Counted from the first letter of the stretch, positions 1 through 9,613 are shown. The stretch: DNA of 64,000 bases from Clostridium saccharobutylicum DSM 13864 (GCF_000473995.1 NC_022571.1:2945416-3009415); one strand, 5' to 3'. The notes: generated by a model not told the origin, from the letters alone. Numbers and translations: made by a program.

Positions 1-13
1 AACTTACTTGTAT

Positions 14-190
14 TTAAGTATCTTTAAAATCTCCAGTGAGTTTTACCCTATTGCCATCAAAATTAGTTGCAACTGGTTTTATATCTAATGAACCTATTGT
101 AGTGCTCCCTGAAACTTTAATTTCTGTTGGTATAGATGTTGATACTTCTAATTTATTTATCTTTAAATCCTCAAAATTCATTGTTCTCAT
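14..190 (-). CDS. Small hypothetical protein (58 aa)
   Basis: Complete short reading frame on the minus strand, starting MRTMNFEDLK and ending GDFKDT before a TAA. A GGTGATGG ribosome binding site lies four bases before the ATG. The protein is polar, with alternating beta-type residues, no signal peptide, no cysteine and no membrane segment. I do not recognise a family. It sits at the window edge, so its downstream neighbour is not visible. The good ribosome binding site and continuous frame favour a real gene, but the short length leaves doubt. Confidence 0.5.
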   Translation of the reverse strand: MRTMNFEDLKINKLEVSTSIPTEIKVSGSTTIGSLDIKPVATNFDGNRVKLTGDFKDT

Positions 191-495
191 ATTACCATCA
201 CCACACTCTTAATATATGAATAACATTACATAAATGTACATATTTTTATTATTTAAAATATATTTTTTAAGAGAGTTAGAAATAAATATTAATAAAACAA
301 TAAAACTACTTTTTCATATTTATCAATTTACTAAAATTAATTTTTATATTTTACCTACTATAATCTATCAATTTAATATTTTAGTATTATTATTGGTAAA
401 TTATATATACTAATATATAAATAAATATTTTATGTTTTTAATATATGTATAAATAACATATTAATATATATGTTAAAATTAAAGGAGGTAAATTA
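191..495. other. AT-rich intergenic region
   Basis: Spacer between two divergent genes, extremely AT-rich. It must hold the promoters of both the small protein and the hydrogenase-like gene, but the many A/T runs make any -10/-35 choice arbitrary. I see no convincing hairpin or small reading frame. Confidence 0.4.
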
Positions 496-1845
496 ATGAA
501 TAGTAAATATAATGATTTATTTGATGAATTAGTTAAATCATATTATGAAGGTAATTTTGATGAAACTCTTTCTAGTATTATGGTTTGTCATGAAAAATCT
601 CCACAAGAAACTTTTGAAATTATTACTTCATTATGTGGTGTTAATATTAAATTTGATAATAACTATATATATAACATAAAAAAAGCAATAACAAATTACG
701 CAGTCAATAAAAGAATAGTAAAAAAACTTGAAGACTGCTCAGCTAATTGTTCTAAAGATGGCAATGAAAAATTTAAGTGCGAAGCAGCATGCCCATTTAA
801 TGCTATAAGTTACGATAGCAAAAAGAAAAATACATACATAGATTCTAATCTATGTGTTAATTGTGGTTTATGTGTAGACTCTTGCCCTAATGGACGTATT
901 TTAGATAAAGTTGAATTTATTCCTGTTATGAATTTAATACATGATAGTAAAACAGTAATTGCCGCTGTTGCTCCTGCAATTGCCGGACAATTTGGAGATG
1001 ATGTAACTTTAGATATGTTAAGAGCTGCATTTATTAAATTAGGTTTCACTGATATGATAGAAGTAGCATTTGCTGCTGATATACTCTCAATTAAAGAAGC
1101 TGTTGAGTTTGATAAGCATGTAAATGGACCTAAAGATTTAATGATAACATCTTGTTGCTGTCCTATATGGGTTGGAATGCTTAAAAAGGTTTATACTGAG
1201 CTTGTTCCTGATCTTTCACCTTCTGTATCTCCTATGATTGCTGCTGGCCGTATTATTAAAAAGCTTAATAAAGATGCCAAAGTAGTATTTGTAGGGCCAT
1301 GTATTGCTAAAAAGGCAGAAGCTAAGGAAAAAGACATAGCTGGTGCTATAGATTTCGTATTAACTTTCCAAGAACTTGATGAAATATTTAAAGCTTTAAA
1401 CATTGAACCTAATAAAATGAAAGGTATTCCTTCAATCGAATATGCATCAAGAGGCGGTCGTTTATACGCTCGTAGTGGTGGTGTCTCAATTGCAATATCG
1501 GAAGTTATAGAAGAACTTTATCCAGAAAAATTCAAACATTTTAAATCAGCTCAAGTTTCTGACGTTAAAGATTGCAAGGAGATGTTAGAAAATGCATTGC
1601 AAGGAAAAATCGATGCTAATTTTATCGAAGGTATGGGATGTCCTGGTGGCTGTGTTGGCGGTCCAAAAAGAATTATTCCTACTGATAAAGGAAAAATTTG
1701 CGTTGATAATACTGCATATGATTCACCTATAAAAGTTCCTCTTCATAGCGATGTCCTTGATGATGTTTTAAATAATATCAATATAACTTCTTTAGAAGAT
1801 TTTAAAGATGAAGAAAAAGTTAGCATTCTAGAACGTACATTTTAA
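496..1845 (+). CDS. [FeFe]-hydrogenase family protein with 2[4Fe-4S] domain
   Basis: A 449-residue iron-sulfur protein of the [FeFe]-hydrogenase family, predicted cytoplasmic. Residues 81-99 (CX3CX9CX3C) and 120-130 (CX2CX2CX3C) form a two-cluster ferredoxin domain. The H-cluster domain follows. Motif L1 is TSCCCPIW (218-225), with one cysteine more than the usual TSCCPxW. L2 is VGPCIAKKAEA around C269, where the usual methionine before Pro-Cys is replaced by Gly. L3 is EGMGCPGGCVGG (C382, C386). The overall cysteine ligand set for an H-cluster is present, so hydrogen turnover or sensing is possible, but the changed residues set it apart from the main fermentative HydA. There is no N-terminal 2Fe-2S domain. 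AAAGGAGG precedes the ATG. It stands alone with no maturase nearby. Family is sure; catalytic role is not. Confidence 0.85.
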   Translation: MNSKYNDLFDELVKSYYEGNFDETLSSIMVCHEKSPQETFEIITSLCGVNIKFDNNYIYNIKKAITNYAVNKRIVKKLEDCSANCSKDGNEKFKCEAACPFNAISYDSKKKNTYIDSNLCVNCGLCVDSCPNGRILDKVEFIPVMNLIHDSKTVIAAVAPAIAGQFGDDVTLDMLRAAFIKLGFTDMIEVAFAADILSIKEAVEFDKHVNGPKDLMITSCCCPIWVGMLKKVYTELVPDLSPSVSPMIAAGRIIKKLNKDAKVVFVGPCIAKKAEAKEKDIAGAIDFVLTFQELDEIFKALNIEPNKMKGIPSIEYASRGGRLYARSGGVSIAISEVIEELYPEKFKHFKSAQVSDVKDCKEMLENALQGKIDANFIEGMGCPGGCVGGPKRIIPTDKGKICVDNTAYDSPIKVPLHSDVLDDVLNNINITSLEDFKDEEKVSILERTF

Positions 1846-2012
1846 ATCAATTACTTTTTTAATAAATTAAATATAATTCTTTTATCTTTAATGTTTTTAA
1901 TAATTTTAAATTTTTTAAATTTAATATACCCAATTTTTATGATATACTTATAAAAAGCATAAGCAGACTTGATTTAAATCCAAATCAAATGAAATTAATT
2001 GGGGGAATTAAA

Positions 2013-2195
2013 ATGCAAACATTTTGTAAAATTCAGGGCTATAAACTTTTAGTAGAAGAAAAAAATGAAGAAAATTTAAAAATCATATCTTCAGATTACA
2101 ATGCTTTTAGAAACTTAGATATGGGTTTTTCATATAATGGGCTATATGAAAAATGGGTAACATCATCAGAAGTAGATTTAATCTTTAAAGAATAA
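2013..2195 (+). CDS. Small hypothetical protein (60 aa)
   Basis: Short soluble protein beginning MQTFCKIQGYKLLVEEKNEE. An in-frame ATG exists 24 bases upstream, but GGGGG lies seven bases before this second ATG, so I chose it. The middle (YNAFRNLDMGFSYNGLYEKW) is rich in aromatic residues. No known domain is recognised, and there is no signal or membrane segment. It is monocistronic, with a shared stem-loop downstream. Confidence 0.6.
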   Translation: MQTFCKIQGYKLLVEEKNEENLKIISSDYNAFRNLDMGFSYNGLYEKWVTSSEVDLIFKE

Positions 2196-2250
2196 ACTAT
2201 TCTTTTTTACTACTTGAATAATTTTTTATGTTACACCTATGCAAATAAGC

Positions 2251-2287
2251 AAAAATAACCAGAAGAGCAGTCTACTGGTTATTTTTT
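2251..2287. terminator. Bidirectional stem-loop terminator
   Basis: Inverted repeat AAAAATAACCAG ... CTGGTTATTTTT (12-bp stem) with T runs on both sides, placed between two convergent genes. Confidence 0.85.
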
Positions 2288-2305
2288 ATTATATTGATTA
2301 TAACA

Positions 2306-4339
2306 TTATTTAACTGTTTCCAATGCAGTTTTTACTTTAGGAACTACATAATGACTACTACCTCTATCTTTAACATCTTCTACCATCATTACTACTAATA
2401 AATTATTGGGTGCTTTATTCGTAGTCATACCCACAAACCAACCTAACTCTGTTCCACTCTTATCCTTTTGAGTTGATTTTATTTCCGCAGTTCCAGTTTT
2501 TCCCGCTATAGTTAGACCTGGAGTATACGCTTGGTGTCCTGTCCCATTTGGATTTTGAACTACCTGAACTAAATCTTGTAAAACTGTATTAGCAGATTCT
2601 TTTGATATAAGATTAGCTTTCCATGGTTTTGGCTGTGGGGTATCTTGATATAAAAGATACGGAGTTAAAATTGTACCATCATTTTGAAACAATGTATATA
2701 TCGAAGCTAAATGAACTGGATTTAATAATATTTCTCCTTGTCCATATCCACTATCTGCCAACTGAACTTCTGTTTTAAAATCACCCTCTTTAGCAAATTG
2801 TGAATTATATAAAGGATATTCAAATGGAATTTTATCTCCAAATCCAAAATTATTTAACTTATCTTTAAAAATATCTTTTCCTATATCTAAAGCTGCTTGA
2901 GCAAAATATATATTATCTGAATAAACAAGACCATTTAACAGATTAGATTCTCCAGAATAATCACTTACTCTTGTAACATAATAATCACCCCAACTACTAT
3001 CTTTTCTCCAACTAAGTCCAGTTATATTTTTATTAGTACTAGGATTAATTTTTCCACTATCAACCCCAATAGCAGCAGTTATTGGCTTAAACGTTGAACC
3101 AGGTGTAAATGTTCCTTGAAATCTATTATATAGTGGTTGATTTGGATCATTATTTAAACTATTCCACTTGTTATTATCCATTCCAAGTACAAAATCATTT
3201 GGATTATATGATGGAGTACTAACAAGTGCTAAAACCTCTCCGGTATTTGGATTCATTGCCACTGAAGTTCCTTTATCATTTCCAAGTTGTCCATATAACA
3301 AGTTTTGCATATTGTTGTCAATTGTTAGTTTTAAATCCGTACCATTTTTCACTGGCTTGCTAATTATAGAAGTTTTTTTCTCGCCTTCTCTGTTTTGTAT
3401 ATATATTTCTATACCATCTATACCTCTCAAGGTATTTTCATAAGCTTTTTCAATTCCACTTTTTCCTATTATAGATTTTTCAGTATATTCTTTATCTTTA
3501 TTTTCTTCTAATTCATCTTTACTTATTGTTTGCACATACCCTGTCAAATGTGCAGCTTTTTCGCCCAATGGATAGATTCTTGAATCCTGTTGAGTTATCA
3601 TAATACCAGGTATTTGTGCTAAACTTGCAACTCTATCATCTCCATATTGAATTGTTTTAATAGGAATAAGCATGTCTAGTTTGACATATGATGAATTTAA
3701 TTGATTATTTATATAATCTATGGATACTCCTAAGATTGAAGAAATCTTTTTAACGGATTCATCTCTATTATCGCCTAATTTTCCCGGTATAATTCCTATA
3801 TTAGATGCATAAGAATCTGTTGCGAGTTTTTCTCCACTTCTGTCTAAAATATCCCCTCTTCTAGACTTTGTTGCACTTATTCTAATCTTGTCATAGTCAG
3901 TTAAATCTGGATATATATCTTTTGAATTCCACTTTAAAGTATATCCTTTTCTTGATTCCTTTTCCATTGTTGCAGTATTTAAAAATTCTAGTTCTCCACA
4001 TATGGTATTCATGTGTATATCATATTGTATCGTTGATTTATTTCCACTTGTTTCTACATTTTTAACTTGTATTTGAATATCTTTCGCTTCAATTCCGTCA
4101 TATATATTTTTATTTCTTGCAACGAATTCTTCTTCAGATACTTTATCTTTTGTCGCTGCATCAACTAAATCATACATTTTTTCATATTCTTTTTCATTAA
4201 GTAATTGAATATATTGTTCTAATATATATTCAGGTTTATGTGCTTTACTATATATAAACCATGCCACAGTGCATAGAATAACAGGAATAATGACTACTCC
4301 AATACCAATTATTATGTAAATGTTTTTATTTTTTTTCAA
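2306..4339 (-). CDS. Class B penicillin-binding protein with MecA-like N-terminal domain
   Basis: Membrane-anchored D,D-transpeptidase that cross-links peptidoglycan. An N-terminal membrane segment (about residues 7-30) is followed by an NTF2-like/MecA-N type region (34-145), a PBP dimerisation region (about 150-310) and the transpeptidase domain. Catalytic motifs are all present: STFK at 415-418, SDN at 474-476 and KTG at 614-616. The layout matches the low-affinity PBP3/PBP2a-like group of Firmicutes. The start is TTG, seven bases after AAGGAGG. It is monocistronic, with convergent terminators downstream. No regulator gene lies beside it, so inducible beta-lactam resistance is not suggested by context. 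Confidence 0.9.
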   Translation of the reverse strand: MKKNKNIYIIIGIGVVIIPVILCTVAWFIYSKAHKPEYILEQYIQLLNEKEYEKMYDLVDAATKDKVSEEEFVARNKNIYDGIEAKDIQIQVKNVETSGNKSTIQYDIHMNTICGELEFLNTATMEKESRKGYTLKWNSKDIYPDLTDYDKIRISATKSRRGDILDRSGEKLATDSYASNIGIIPGKLGDNRDESVKKISSILGVSIDYINNQLNSSYVKLDMLIPIKTIQYGDDRVASLAQIPGIMITQQDSRIYPLGEKAAHLTGYVQTISKDELEENKDKEYTEKSIIGKSGIEKAYENTLRGIDGIEIYIQNREGEKKTSIISKPVKNGTDLKLTIDNNMQNLLYGQLGNDKGTSVAMNPNTGEVLALVSTPSYNPNDFVLGMDNNKWNSLNNDPNQPLYNRFQGTFTPGSTFKPITAAIGVDSGKINPSTNKNITGLSWRKDSSWGDYYVTRVSDYSGESNLLNGLVYSDNIYFAQAALDIGKDIFKDKLNNFGFGDKIPFEYPLYNSQFAKEGDFKTEVQLADSGYGQGEILLNPVHLASIYTLFQNDGTILTPYLLYQDTPQPKPWKANLISKESANTVLQDLVQVVQNPNGTGHQAYTPGLTIAGKTGTAEIKSTQKDKSGTELGWFVGMTTNKAPNNLLVVMMVEDVKDRGSSHYVVPKVKTALETVK

Positions 4340-4506
4340 AAATAATCCTCCTTTTTACCTTATTATGATACTTAATATAATATATCTGCTAATTAGATAC
4401 TTATTTTATAATAAGCAATATTAACCAGTTTTCTTTTCTTAATTATAACTCTTTTTTATGTATTTCATATATATTTTTTTAATTCACATAATATTTTTAT
4501 ATAACA

Positions 4507-4567
4507 AAAATCACCATATTTTAGTAGGCATAGCAAGTTTGCCATGTCTACTAAAATATGGTGAATA
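4507..4567 (-). terminator. Long inverted repeat, likely terminator of glyoxalase gene
   Basis: Near-perfect arms CACCATATTTTAGTAG and CTACTAAAATATGGTG, with further pairing inward (GGCATAGCAA/TTGCCATG), give a stem of over 20 bp. On the minus strand the stem is followed by TTTTTG, as expected for termination of the adjacent gene. Confidence 0.7.
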
Positions 4568-4585
4568 ACAAATCACTTATAATAC

Positions 4586-4966
4586 TTATCTTCTTATAAC
4601 CTCTATTTTATATCCATCTGGATCAGTTACAAAGTAATAATCTGGCTTTGATCCTGGTAATCCTTTCAAATCAGTAACTTCATATCCTAATGATATATGT
4701 TTATTTCTCATTTCTTCTAAGTTCTTTACTCCAATTGCAGTATGACTAAATCCATTTCCTAGCTCATAAGGCTTCTCGACATCATAATTGTAAGTAAGTT
4801 CAATCTCATATCCTCCAAGTTCATTTGATAAATAAACAAGTGTAAACTTATATTCTGGGAAATCCTTTCTCCTAGTTTCAATAAGCCCTAGTGCATCTTC
4901 ATAAAATCTTAAAGATTTTTCTAAGTTCTTAACTCTTATGCATGTATGTAACATTTGTACTTCCAT
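4586..4966 (-). CDS. gloA: Glyoxalase I / VOC-family lyase
   Basis: Lactoylglutathione lyase-type protein of the vicinal oxygen chelate superfamily (126 aa). It begins MEVQMLHTCIRVKNLEKS, and shows the two beta-alpha-beta-beta-beta modules typical of the family: H in LHTCIRV, E in YEIELTY, H in GFSHTAIGV and E in GYKIEVIRR are the expected metal ligands. Detoxifying methylglyoxal is the family role; the thiol cofactor in a clostridium is uncertain. A longer start exists upstream, but AAGGGG sits eight bases before this ATG. Monocistronic. Confidence 0.85.
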   Translation of the reverse strand: MEVQMLHTCIRVKNLEKSLRFYEDALGLIETRRKDFPEYKFTLVYLSNELGGYEIELTYNYDVEKPYELGNGFSHTAIGVKNLEEMRNKHISLGYEVTDLKGLPGSKPDYYFVTDPDGYKIEVIRR

Positions 4967-5046
4967 ATATTCGTACCCCTTATTTTTCATATTTCTTTAC
5001 TTTAGCATACCATATAATCTAAGATAAACAAAGTATCTTCCTAATA

Positions 5047-5325
5047 TTATAGTATGGTTACATTATGAGCAGGATTGTTTTTAACTTGTTCAATTGCTCG
5101 TGTGACTTCAATAGTTATATCTGTATCAAATTGTTGTTCAGTCATTTGTAGCTTTGTCATTACTCTTCCTCTTTGTGTAACCACATAATAAGGTTTTAAA
5201 TTATTTAATGCAAGGGCAAAAATGTCGCTCTTACATCTATCACACGTACAACTATTGCTCTCTTTCAATAATATTTCCATGTGCTCTTCCACTAATACTT
5301 CCATGTAATTAATTACACCATTCAT
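5047..5325 (-). CDS. ComFB-like protein
   Basis: A 92-residue protein resembling the late competence protein ComFB family (PF10719). It begins MNGVINYMEVLVEEHMEILL and has a compact cysteine set CTCDRCKSD (about residues 27-35) that could bind a metal, followed by LNNLKPYYVV and a helical C terminus. The molecular function of ComFB is not established. No other com genes lie nearby. AAAGGAG precedes the ATG. It lies just downstream of cca in the same direction and could share its transcript. Confidence 0.75.
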   Translation of the reverse strand: MNGVINYMEVLVEEHMEILLKESNSCTCDRCKSDIFALALNNLKPYYVVTQRGRVMTKLQMTEQQFDTDITIEVTRAIEQVKNNPAHNVTIL

Positions 5326-5386
5326 ATTATTTTCTCCTTTATTTTAATTTATAAATGCTTATGCTACTATTGTTTCTAATAAAAAA

Positions 5387-6724
5387 TTAGTTGTTTTTAT
5401 TTCTTACTTTAACTATTTCTAGTAATGTTTCCTTTCGATTTAATTCTGGATTTTCTATAACTAATTTTAATAGATAATTCAATGTATCTCCTATTTCTTT
5501 TCCCTTACTAAAACCTATATCCATCAAATTCTGTCCATTAATCTTTAATTTTTTTAAATTAAAACATTCATCTTTTTCTAATATATGATTTAATTTGTTT
5601 TCTATTAAATCAAGTTCCATTAATTTATCTTTAGCATAAGTTTCATTCTCAGCTTTTATGTCAGCTCTTTGTACTTTTATTAAATCTAAAAATAAGCTCT
5701 CACCTATTTTATTTAACATCCATTTTATTGATACATTAGTTTTTAATGTATCATCATGATATTCAATTAATGACTTCACTTTATTTATAGTATCATTATC
5801 ATATTTTAAATTTTTAAGTATCTTTTCAGATATTTTTTTAGATACCTTAGAATGACAATAATAATGTGAAACTCCATTTCCATCAGTAGTCTTAGTTTCT
5901 ATTTTCCCTAAATCATGCAACAGCATAGTCAATCTTAAATGAAGTATAGGCTCTATCATTTCTGTAGCTGCAATTGAATGCTCATATAAGTTATATATAT
6001 GACAAGTATTATTTTGATTAAAATTATACGTTTTTATCATTTCAGGTATAATATATTCTAATAATCCACATTCTTTTAAAAGGTTTATATTATTAGGTTT
6101 ATAAATTAATATTTTATTAAATTCTTCTCTTATCCGTTCTTTAGATATATTTTCTATATTATTTCTAAGATGTTTTATTGCATCAATTGTACTTTCTTCA
6201 ATTTCAAAATCCAATTGAGCTGAAAACCTGATTGCCCTTAGCATCCTTAATGCATCTTCATTAAATCTTTTATTCGGATTACCTACAGTTTTTATTATTT
6301 TTTTACTTAAATCTTCTATTCCTTCAAAATAATCAATCAAGCCATTTTCTTCATTATAAGCCATTGCATTAATTGTAAAATCTCTTCTTGATAAGTCTTC
6401 TTTTAAACTAGTTACAAATTTCACTTCCTTTGGATGTCTATTATCTTCATACTGTCCATCAGTTCTATATGTTGTAACTTCGTAGCCTTCTTTATTTATA
6501 ACAACTGTAACTGTTCCATGTTTAATTCCAGTCAAAATAACCTTTTCAAATAGTCCTATAACCTGTTCCGGTCTAGCTTTAGTTGTTATATCCCAATCTT
6601 TAGGGTTCTTCTTTAAAAGGCTATCCCGAACGCATCCTCCAACTATATATGCTTCATATCCACTGCTGTTTAATTTATTTAAAATATATTTAACGTCTTC
6701 GGGCATATTCAATTTAACATTCAT
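5387..6724 (-). CDS. cca: CCA tRNA nucleotidyltransferase with HD domain
   Basis: Class II tRNA nucleotidyltransferase/poly(A) polymerase family enzyme (445 aa), which adds or repairs the 3' CCA end of tRNAs. The N terminus has the nucleotidyltransferase signature GGCVRDSLL and DWDI, then the RNA- and nucleotide-binding motifs RRDFTINAMAY and EDALRMLRAIRFSAQL. A C-terminal HD domain shows HDLGK and HYYCHSKVS, a common fusion in Firmicutes that may give phosphohydrolase activity. Start supported by AAAAGGAG. It lies upstream of the ComFB-like gene with a short gap. Confidence 0.92.
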   Translation of the reverse strand: MNVKLNMPEDVKYILNKLNSSGYEAYIVGGCVRDSLLKKNPKDWDITTKARPEQVIGLFEKVILTGIKHGTVTVVINKEGYEVTTYRTDGQYEDNRHPKEVKFVTSLKEDLSRRDFTINAMAYNEENGLIDYFEGIEDLSKKIIKTVGNPNKRFNEDALRMLRAIRFSAQLDFEIEESTIDAIKHLRNNIENISKERIREEFNKILIYKPNNINLLKECGLLEYIIPEMIKTYNFNQNNTCHIYNLYEHSIAATEMIEPILHLRLTMLLHDLGKIETKTTDGNGVSHYYCHSKVSKKISEKILKNLKYDNDTINKVKSLIEYHDDTLKTNVSIKWMLNKIGESLFLDLIKVQRADIKAENETYAKDKLMELDLIENKLNHILEKDECFNLKKLKINGQNLMDIGFSKGKEIGDTLNYLLKLVIENPELNRKETLLEIVKVRNKNN

Positions 6725-6972
6725 TTCCTCGTCTCCTTTTAATATCTTAAATAATAGATATTAAATGTCTTTTTAATATAAAAAATTATTATTATATTCA
6801 CATTTAATTATTGTTCACATAATAACATAATACTAGATGTCAATAATTAAAAATTCAAATTGATTTATTTTAATTATACTATATTGTTCATTACTTACAA
6901 AAAGGCTCTAAAGACAACTTATTTACAAGTATCTTTAAAACCTTTCTATCACTTAAATATATCACTATATTT

Positions 6973-7869
6973 TTAATCATCCGCTACATTTCTATTATTA
7001 ATTGAATATACGTTATAATTCTTCCATATTTGTTCTAAATCGCCAAATATGTCAGATATATTTTCTTTTTCTCTCATTCCAACAGCAATAATTAATGCAT
7101 TTATTACTGATAAAGGTGCAACTAATGAATCTACAAAAGATGCCATATTACTTTGTGCAATTAATGTATAATCTGCTTTAGATGCTAATGGCGATAATAA
7201 ACTATCTGTAAGTGCAACTACCTTTGCAGATCTATCTTGTGAAAATTCAAGTGCATCAATTGTTTTAGCTGCATACCTTGGAAATCCGATTCCTATAACT
7301 AAATCACCTTCGCCAACATTAATCATTTGTTCAAAAACATCAGATATACCATAACTTACAACTTTAACATTTTGAAGAATTATATTTAAGTAAAACCCTA
7401 AAAATTCTGCAAGTGCTGTTGAACTTCTAAGACCTATTATGTATATTCTCTTTGCTTCAAATATACATTTAACAACATCCTCAAAAGTATTTTGATTTAT
7501 TTTTTCTAATGTCGCTCTAATATTTTCCATATCCGCCTTAAGAACACCTTTTAAAGCGTCCCCATCTGAAAAATAATCATTTCTAAGTTCCAGTCTTTGA
7601 ACTGTAGTAAGCTTATTTTTTATAAGCTCTTGTAATGCCTTTTGAAGCTTTGGATAACCTGAAAATCCCAATTCATTTGCAAATCTTACAACTGTAGATT
7701 CTGATACTCCAACCGATATACCAAGCTTTGCTGCTGTCATGAATGCTGCCTTATCATAATTTTTTAATATATATTCAGCTATCAATTTTTGACCTTTGCT
7801 TAATCTTATAAATTTCCCCTGAATCAATCTCATTAAATCTTTATTATTTTCATTCTTTAATTCATCCAT
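6973..7869 (-). CDS. RpiR/MurR-family transcriptional regulator
   Basis: A 298-residue regulator with an N-terminal HTH_6 domain (recognition region VSESTVVRFANELGFSGYPKLQ) and a C-terminal SIS sugar-phosphate-binding domain (IYIIGLRSSTALAEFLG ... VIGIGFPRYAAKTIDAL). Members of this family sense phosphosugars and control sugar or cell wall amino sugar use. No sugar gene is adjacent, so the target is unknown. AGGAAGG precedes the ATG. Confidence 0.88.
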   Translation of the reverse strand: MDELKNENNKDLMRLIQGKFIRLSKGQKLIAEYILKNYDKAAFMTAAKLGISVGVSESTVVRFANELGFSGYPKLQKALQELIKNKLTTVQRLELRNDYFSDGDALKGVLKADMENIRATLEKINQNTFEDVVKCIFEAKRIYIIGLRSSTALAEFLGFYLNIILQNVKVVSYGISDVFEQMINVGEGDLVIGIGFPRYAAKTIDALEFSQDRSAKVVALTDSLLSPLASKADYTLIAQSNMASFVDSLVAPLSVINALIIAVGMREKENISDIFGDLEQIWKNYNVYSINNRNVADD

Positions 7870-8037
7870 CTTTTGCCTTCCTGTTACTACTATATTGAAT
7901 AATTCTACTCTAATTCTATCATCTTAACTTGAAATATTCAATAAATAACTCATTTTTAGCTTCAACTATTAAAAGTTTGCAAGTTTTTTTCGAAAAAAAT
8001 TCATTGTAATATGTTTATTAGCTTTGTAACTACAATA

Positions 8038-8748
8038 TTATAAATCATTTAAATAACTTATTTCTTCTTTATTTAATTCTCGCCATTCTCCGCGTTTTAA
8101 ATATCCAAGTTTTATATTTCCTATTGATATTCGCTTTAAAGATAATACTTCATGATTTAATACAGCACACATTTTTCTTATTTGTCTGTTTTTACCTTCA
8201 TGTATGCCAACTTCTAGTGTCGATATATCTTTATCAAAACTTATAACTTTAATGTGTGCTGGTGCTGTTACATAACCACCTATATCTATTCCGCTTTCAA
8301 ACTTTTTAATATCTTTTTGCGTAAATTCTCCCTTGATTACAACTATATATTTTTTAATAAGTTCTACTCTAGGATGAATTATTTTATTATATATTTCTCC
8401 ATCATTAGTTAATAATAAAAGACCCGAACTATCATAATCAAGCCTTCCAATTGGATATATTCTTTCTTCTACCTTAACTATATCTAAAATAGTAGCTCTA
8501 CCCTTTTCATCTTTTACAGAGCTTATATATCCTTCTGGCTTATTAAGCATTATATATACTTTTTTTTGTTCCTTGGTTATTATTGTACCTTCATATTCAA
8601 CTTTATCCTTTAAAGGATCCACTTTAATTCCCAATTCTTTCACTAAAACACCATTAACCTTGACTTTGCCTTCAGATATTATCTCTTCACATTTTCTCCT
8701 TGAAGCGATACCACAACTGGCCATATATTTTTGTAATCTTTCTTCCAT
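8038..8748 (-). CDS. rluB: 23S rRNA pseudouridine synthase RluB-type
   Basis: RsuA/RluB-family pseudouridine synthase (236 aa). It has an N-terminal S4 RNA-binding domain (ERLQKYMASCGIASRRKCEE) and the catalytic motif GRLDYDSSGLLLLTNDG with the nucleophilic Asp. It modifies ribosomal RNA; RluB (23S) is likelier than RsuA (16S) by analogy to Firmicutes, where this gene often follows scpAB. Here scpAB is about 11 kb away, so that link is broken. TGGAGTG precedes the ATG. Confidence 0.88.
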   Translation of the reverse strand: MEERLQKYMASCGIASRRKCEEIISEGKVKVNGVLVKELGIKVDPLKDKVEYEGTIITKEQKKVYIMLNKPEGYISSVKDEKGRATILDIVKVEERIYPIGRLDYDSSGLLLLTNDGEIYNKIIHPRVELIKKYIVVIKGEFTQKDIKKFESGIDIGGYVTAPAHIKVISFDKDISTLEVGIHEGKNRQIRKMCAVLNHEVLSLKRISIGNIKLGYLKRGEWRELNKEEISYLNDL

Positions 8749-9084
8749 AATTTATTCACTCCATATTTTGTACCTATAATTTATGATACATTTTTCATCT
8801 TTTGACATTTTAGATTATATCTTTTTCAATGCTATAATACAACAATTCATGTACCAATAATTGTTTAAATATTTAAAAATATCTTATCATAATATCAATT
8901 AATGCATATAATTATGTTTATTATGCTAATGGTATATCTTATTTAGTATTATTTTAACCTTTTTTCTTATGGTACTATATAATTATTGTTATCACTTAAT
9001 TACAACCATATGTTATATGTTTATAAAAATTCCAAGTAGATATCTATTAAATTTTTAACACTAAAATACTATAATACTGAAAAT
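8749..9084. other. Intergenic region without visible features
   Basis: AT-rich spacer upstream of rluB. I see no supported reading frame, hairpin or repeat before the terminator at its far end. Confidence 0.4.
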
Positions 9085-9132
9085 AATAGAGACGCTTTCA
9101 TAAGCGTCTCTATTATCTCATAATGAGATTAT
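9085..9132. terminator. Stem-loop terminator plus second hairpin
   Basis: AATAGAGACGCTT ... AAGCGTCTCTATT forms a 13-bp stem. It is followed directly by a second short palindrome, TAATCTCATAATGAGATTA. It terminates the Cys/Gly-rich gene on the minus strand. Confidence 0.75.
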
Positions 9133-9167
9133 TTTATAATTACTTTGTCTCATTAAGCGTAGCAATC

Positions 9168-9434
9168 TTACAAGAAGAATCCACCACAGCCTCCACATCC
9201 TCCACCGAGGAATAATATTAATAAGATCCAAAGCCAGCTTCCTCCACAGCCTCCAAATCCGCCGCAGCCTCCGCCGAAACCACCGCATCCTCCAAAGCCA
9301 CCGCCAAATCCATTGCCGCAGCCTCCAAATCCGCCACAGCCTCTATTACAACAAGAAAAATTATTGTTACAGCAACAAGAAGGTTGACAGCAACATCTAT
9401 TACAACAGCAGCAATCACTTGAACATTTTGACAT
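9168..9434 (-). CDS. Cys/Gly-rich small protein (88 aa)
   Basis: Begins MSKCSSDCCCCNRCCCQPSC. The N-terminal 35 residues are very rich in cysteine, the middle is GGFGG/GGCGG repeats, and a hydrophobic segment WLWILLILFL precedes a Gly/Cys tail. Similar clostridial proteins are annotated as chorion class high-cysteine proteins, and the shape (Gly-rich plus short membrane segment) recalls small spore coat or spore membrane proteins. A role in the spore coat is an inference. AGGAG lies nine bases before this ATG; a TTG nine bases upstream is less likely. Base use is locally GC-rich because of the Gly and Cys codons. Confidence 0.8.
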   Translation of the reverse strand: MSKCSSDCCCCNRCCCQPSCCCNNNFSCCNRGCGGFGGCGNGFGGGFGGCGGFGGGCGGFGGCGGSWLWILLILFLGGGCGGCGGFFL

Positions 9435-9613
9435 GTTTATCAACTCCTATTCTTTTGTTAATATATCTTATTCAAATTTTGCATTTTTTGTTCTTTATGA
9501 TTAAAAAATAAATATAACTAATATTTTATTTACATAAAGACTATAATCTACACTAATTATGCAAAATAAAATATAATATGATAATATAGTATTGACTAAA
9601 AGGAGGAGACACA

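Noticed and set aside
9218-9418. 66-residue frame on the same strand as the Cys/Gly-rich gene
   Set aside because: It is the alternative frame of a repetitive Gly/Cys-coding stretch, has no ribosome binding site, and its Ala/Val-rich composition is an artefact of the GGN/TGY codons.
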